A stretch of 7,715 nucleotides of DNA, from assembly GCA_036375895.1 (NCBI GenBank), contig DASVBJ010000335.1, forward strand, positions 1 through 7,715, in the 5' to 3' direction. Below are positions 6,700 through 7,715 of the stretch, one piece after another. The position numbers and the translations under genes are program-made. This stretch comes from DASVBJ01 sp036375895. Lineage in GTDB: Bacteria > Actinomycetota > Actinomycetes > JACCUZ01. Positions within the stretch are counted from its first letter, which is position 1; each line of letters opens with the position of its first letter. The notes beneath the pieces are model-generated. The model was not told the DNA's origin. It was given only the letters and a program-made list of their open reading frames with translations, and did no database searches.

Positions 6700-6800
6700 G
6701 TAAAGGTCCGGAATGCATCCGGCCACGCCTCGGCGAGGCGACGGCGGCCACGGGTCCCTGGGCAGGCCCGGCTATCCGTCGTACGTTTGAGCGACGGGCG
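6700..6800 (+). ncRNA. Candidate structured leader RNA upstream of the plus-strand gene
   Basis: Several hairpins are packed together: CCGGA/TCCGG at 6708-6722, CGCCTC/GAGGCG at 6726-6740, and CGACGG (6739-6744) pairing with CCGTCG (6776-6781). The last element can pair instead with CGACGG at 6792-6797. The segment also has TAAAGG near its 5' end and GCCACGGGTCCC followed by CAGG and GGCTATCCG. These recall the ends of c-di-GMP-I riboswitches. The core strings GGCAAACC and GACGCAAAG are absent, so this is a candidate only. Confidence 0.25.
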
Positions 6801-6822
6801 GGAGTGTGCTTGGGGGGCGTTC

Positions 6823-7715
6823 GTGAGTCGTGGGCTGAGGTTGCGGGTCGGGCTCGTCCCGGCCCTCTCCGGCGTGCTGCTGAGCGGCCCCCTCGTGACC
6901 GGCCCCGCCTGGGCCGCTGCGCCGCGATCGTCCGACCAGTCGCCGGGGCTCGGCGTCCTCGTTGGCGCGTTCGCCGTGGGGCTGCTCGGACTCGGTCTGC
7001 TTCTGGGCCTGTTCTTCGCGGTCGAGCGGACCTGGCGCTGGCTCGGGCGGGCGTCGGTCGCCTCGCGGGGTGCGCTGGCCCGGTCCGCGCCCTGGCGTGG
7101 GTCGGCTCGGCGTGCCGAGGCGATGCGGCCGTCTGAGCGGGTGGCCGGCACCGCCGGAGAGGCGGCCATCGCGGCCCGGCTCGCCGAGGAGATCGCCCGG
7201 ACCACCCGCCTGCGCCTGGACGAGGCGGACCGGACGATCGCCAGCCTGGCCGACCGGCTCGCGGCCGCGGAGCGCGCCGCCGCGCTCGGCCGGGGGCGGG
7301 AGCCGGCTCCGGGCGGACCGGGCACGAGCCCGCAGCAACCGCAACAACCGCGGACCCCGGTACAGCAGCAGCAGCCGCAGCAGCGTCAGCAGCCGCAGAG
7401 CCCGGCGCCGCAGCAGCCGCAACAACCGCGGACCCCGGTACCGCAGCAGCAGCCGCGGAGCCCGGTCGAGCCGATGCCGTCGACGGCAGCCGCGCCGAGC
7501 TCGCAGGTGTCCGGGCCCCGACCCGACGTCGACACCCGCCTGGCCCCTGGGCCGGCCCGGCCGATGGGCAAGGCCGCGCGCAAGGCGGAGGCATCACGCC
7601 ATGCGGCCGCACTGCGCAAGGCGGAGGCGGCGCAGAGGGTGGAGGCGGCGCGGAGGGCGGAGGCCGAAGCCGCCACCCGAAGGGCCGAAACCACGCGCCC
7701 GACTCCGGCCGCCGA
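6823..7715 (+). CDS. Membrane-anchored coiled-coil, Pro/Gln-rich protein of unknown family, C-terminus cut off by window edge
   Basis: The frame is open from GTG 6823 to the window end (297 complete codons, no stop). GGGGGG lies five bases upstream of the GTG, and the translation then starts with a plausible signal peptide (VSRGLRLRVG, hydrophobic stretch, AWA-AAP near residue 33). A second hydrophobic segment at about 42-67 is a clear membrane helix, followed by a basic and aromatic stretch (ERTWRWLGR). Residues about 110-156 are Ala/Glu/Arg/Leu-rich and look like a coiled coil. Residues 168-215 are Pro/Gln-rich with an imperfect 26-residue repeat. Residues about 249-290 are an Ala/Lys/Glu/Arg helix with recurring RKAEA and RRAEA units, similar in composition to TolA or other envelope-spanning stalks. 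If the first segment is cleaved, the N-terminus is outside and the long tail is cytoplasmic; if not, topology differs. I do not recognise the family. Confidence 0.8.
   Translation, partial: MSRGLRLRVGLVPALSGVLLSGPLVTGPAWAAAPRSSDQSPGLGVLVGAFAVGLLGLGLLLGLFFAVERTWRWLGRASVASRGALARSAPWRGSARRAEAMRPSERVAGTAGEAAIAARLAEEIARTTRLRLDEADRTIASLADRLAAAERAAALGRGREPAPGGPGTSPQQPQQPRTPVQQQQPQQRQQPQSPAPQQPQQPRTPVPQQQPRSPVEPMPSTAAAPSSQVSGPRPDVDTRLAPGPARPMGKAARKAEASRHAAALRKAEAAQRVEAARRAEAEAATRRAETTRPTPAA
7330..7470 (+). repeat. Imperfect tandem duplication encoding Pro/Gln-rich repeats
   Basis: A unit of 78 bases (26 codons) starts at 7330 and is repeated at 7408. The first 33 bases of each copy (7330-7362 and 7408-7440) differ by one base, CAA versus CAG. 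The second copy then has CCG in place of the first CAG and a shorter tail. The encoded repeat is PQQPQQPRTPV followed by a Q-rich run. The near identity at DNA level points to a recent internal duplication. Confidence 0.75.

Larger units (their letters stand above)
6462..6822. promoter_or_regulatory. Divergent intergenic region between the lyase gene and the plus-strand coiled-coil gene
   Basis: This 361-bp stretch has no credible gene; the short open frames through it are unconserved-looking and lack ribosome binding sites. It must hold promoters for both flanking genes. Visible elements are a hairpin at 6491-6513, phased repeats at 6611-6636, GATACC (6582-6587) opposite GGTATC (6671-6676), and a structured segment at 6700-6800. 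No consensus -35/-10 pair stands out on either strand. Confidence 0.6.

Noticed and set aside
6701..6727. WhiG/FliA-type promoter suggested by TAAA at 6701-6704
   Set aside because: About 15 bases downstream the sequence is CGGCCACG, not close to the GCCGATAA -10 expected.
7330..7470. CRISPR array or microsatellite from the repeated CAG/CCG units
   Set aside because: The repeats are in-frame codons for Pro/Gln within an open gene, with no unique spacers of constant length.
6603..7694. Minus-strand frames of 217-334 codons opposite the plus-strand coiled-coil gene
   Set aside because: They consist of Arg/Pro/Ala runs without any motif, whereas the plus-strand frame has a signal peptide, a membrane helix, a coiled coil and an upstream G-rich ribosome binding site.

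Overview
This is a 7.7 kb stretch of very high-GC DNA. Codon use is strongly G/C at the third position, GTG starts occur, and the exported proteins have Ala-rich signal peptides and S/T/P- or Q/P-rich linkers. All of this points to an actinobacterium. Nocardioides or a relative is plausible, but no marker gene here settles it. No rRNA, tRNA, CRISPR, transposase or integrase was seen.

Layout: four genes lie on the minus strand and one on the plus strand. Reading the minus strand from right to left, the first gene (6461-4857) is a secreted pectate-lyase-like beta-helix protein with a Ca-binding-type module and an S/T/P linker. Two nested inverted repeats (4776-4857) separate it from a tight three-gene group. 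That group is a PIG-L/LmbE-type deacetylase (4647-3946), a small phosphoglycosyl transferase fused to a VanZ-like membrane domain (3949-2801), and a very large secreted beta-propeller/PKD/CBM96-like protein (from 2814, running off the left edge). The overlaps of 4 bp and 14 bp mean that these three are almost certainly co-transcribed. The plus-strand gene (6823 to beyond the right edge) encodes a membrane-anchored protein with a coiled coil, a Pro/Gln-rich repeat region and a TolA-like Ala/Lys/Glu/Arg helix. I do not recognise its family.

Region 6462-6822 is a 361-bp divergent intergenic region. It contains helically phased short repeats, a strong hairpin in the leader of the lyase gene, and a structured segment (about 6700-6800) ahead of the plus-strand gene. 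In that segment one hexamer can pair with either of two others. Part of it resembles the 3' half of the c-di-GMP-I (GEMM) riboswitch, but the conserved core is missing.

How the genes may work together (inference): the phosphoglycosyl transferase puts a sugar phosphate on a polyprenyl carrier, the PIG-L enzyme removes an N-acetyl group from an amino-sugar substrate, and the propeller/PKD protein is exported to the surface or matrix. The pectate-lyase-like protein would act on acidic polysaccharide outside the cell. The theme is cell-surface and extracellular carbohydrate. No complete known system can be assigned from the window alone.
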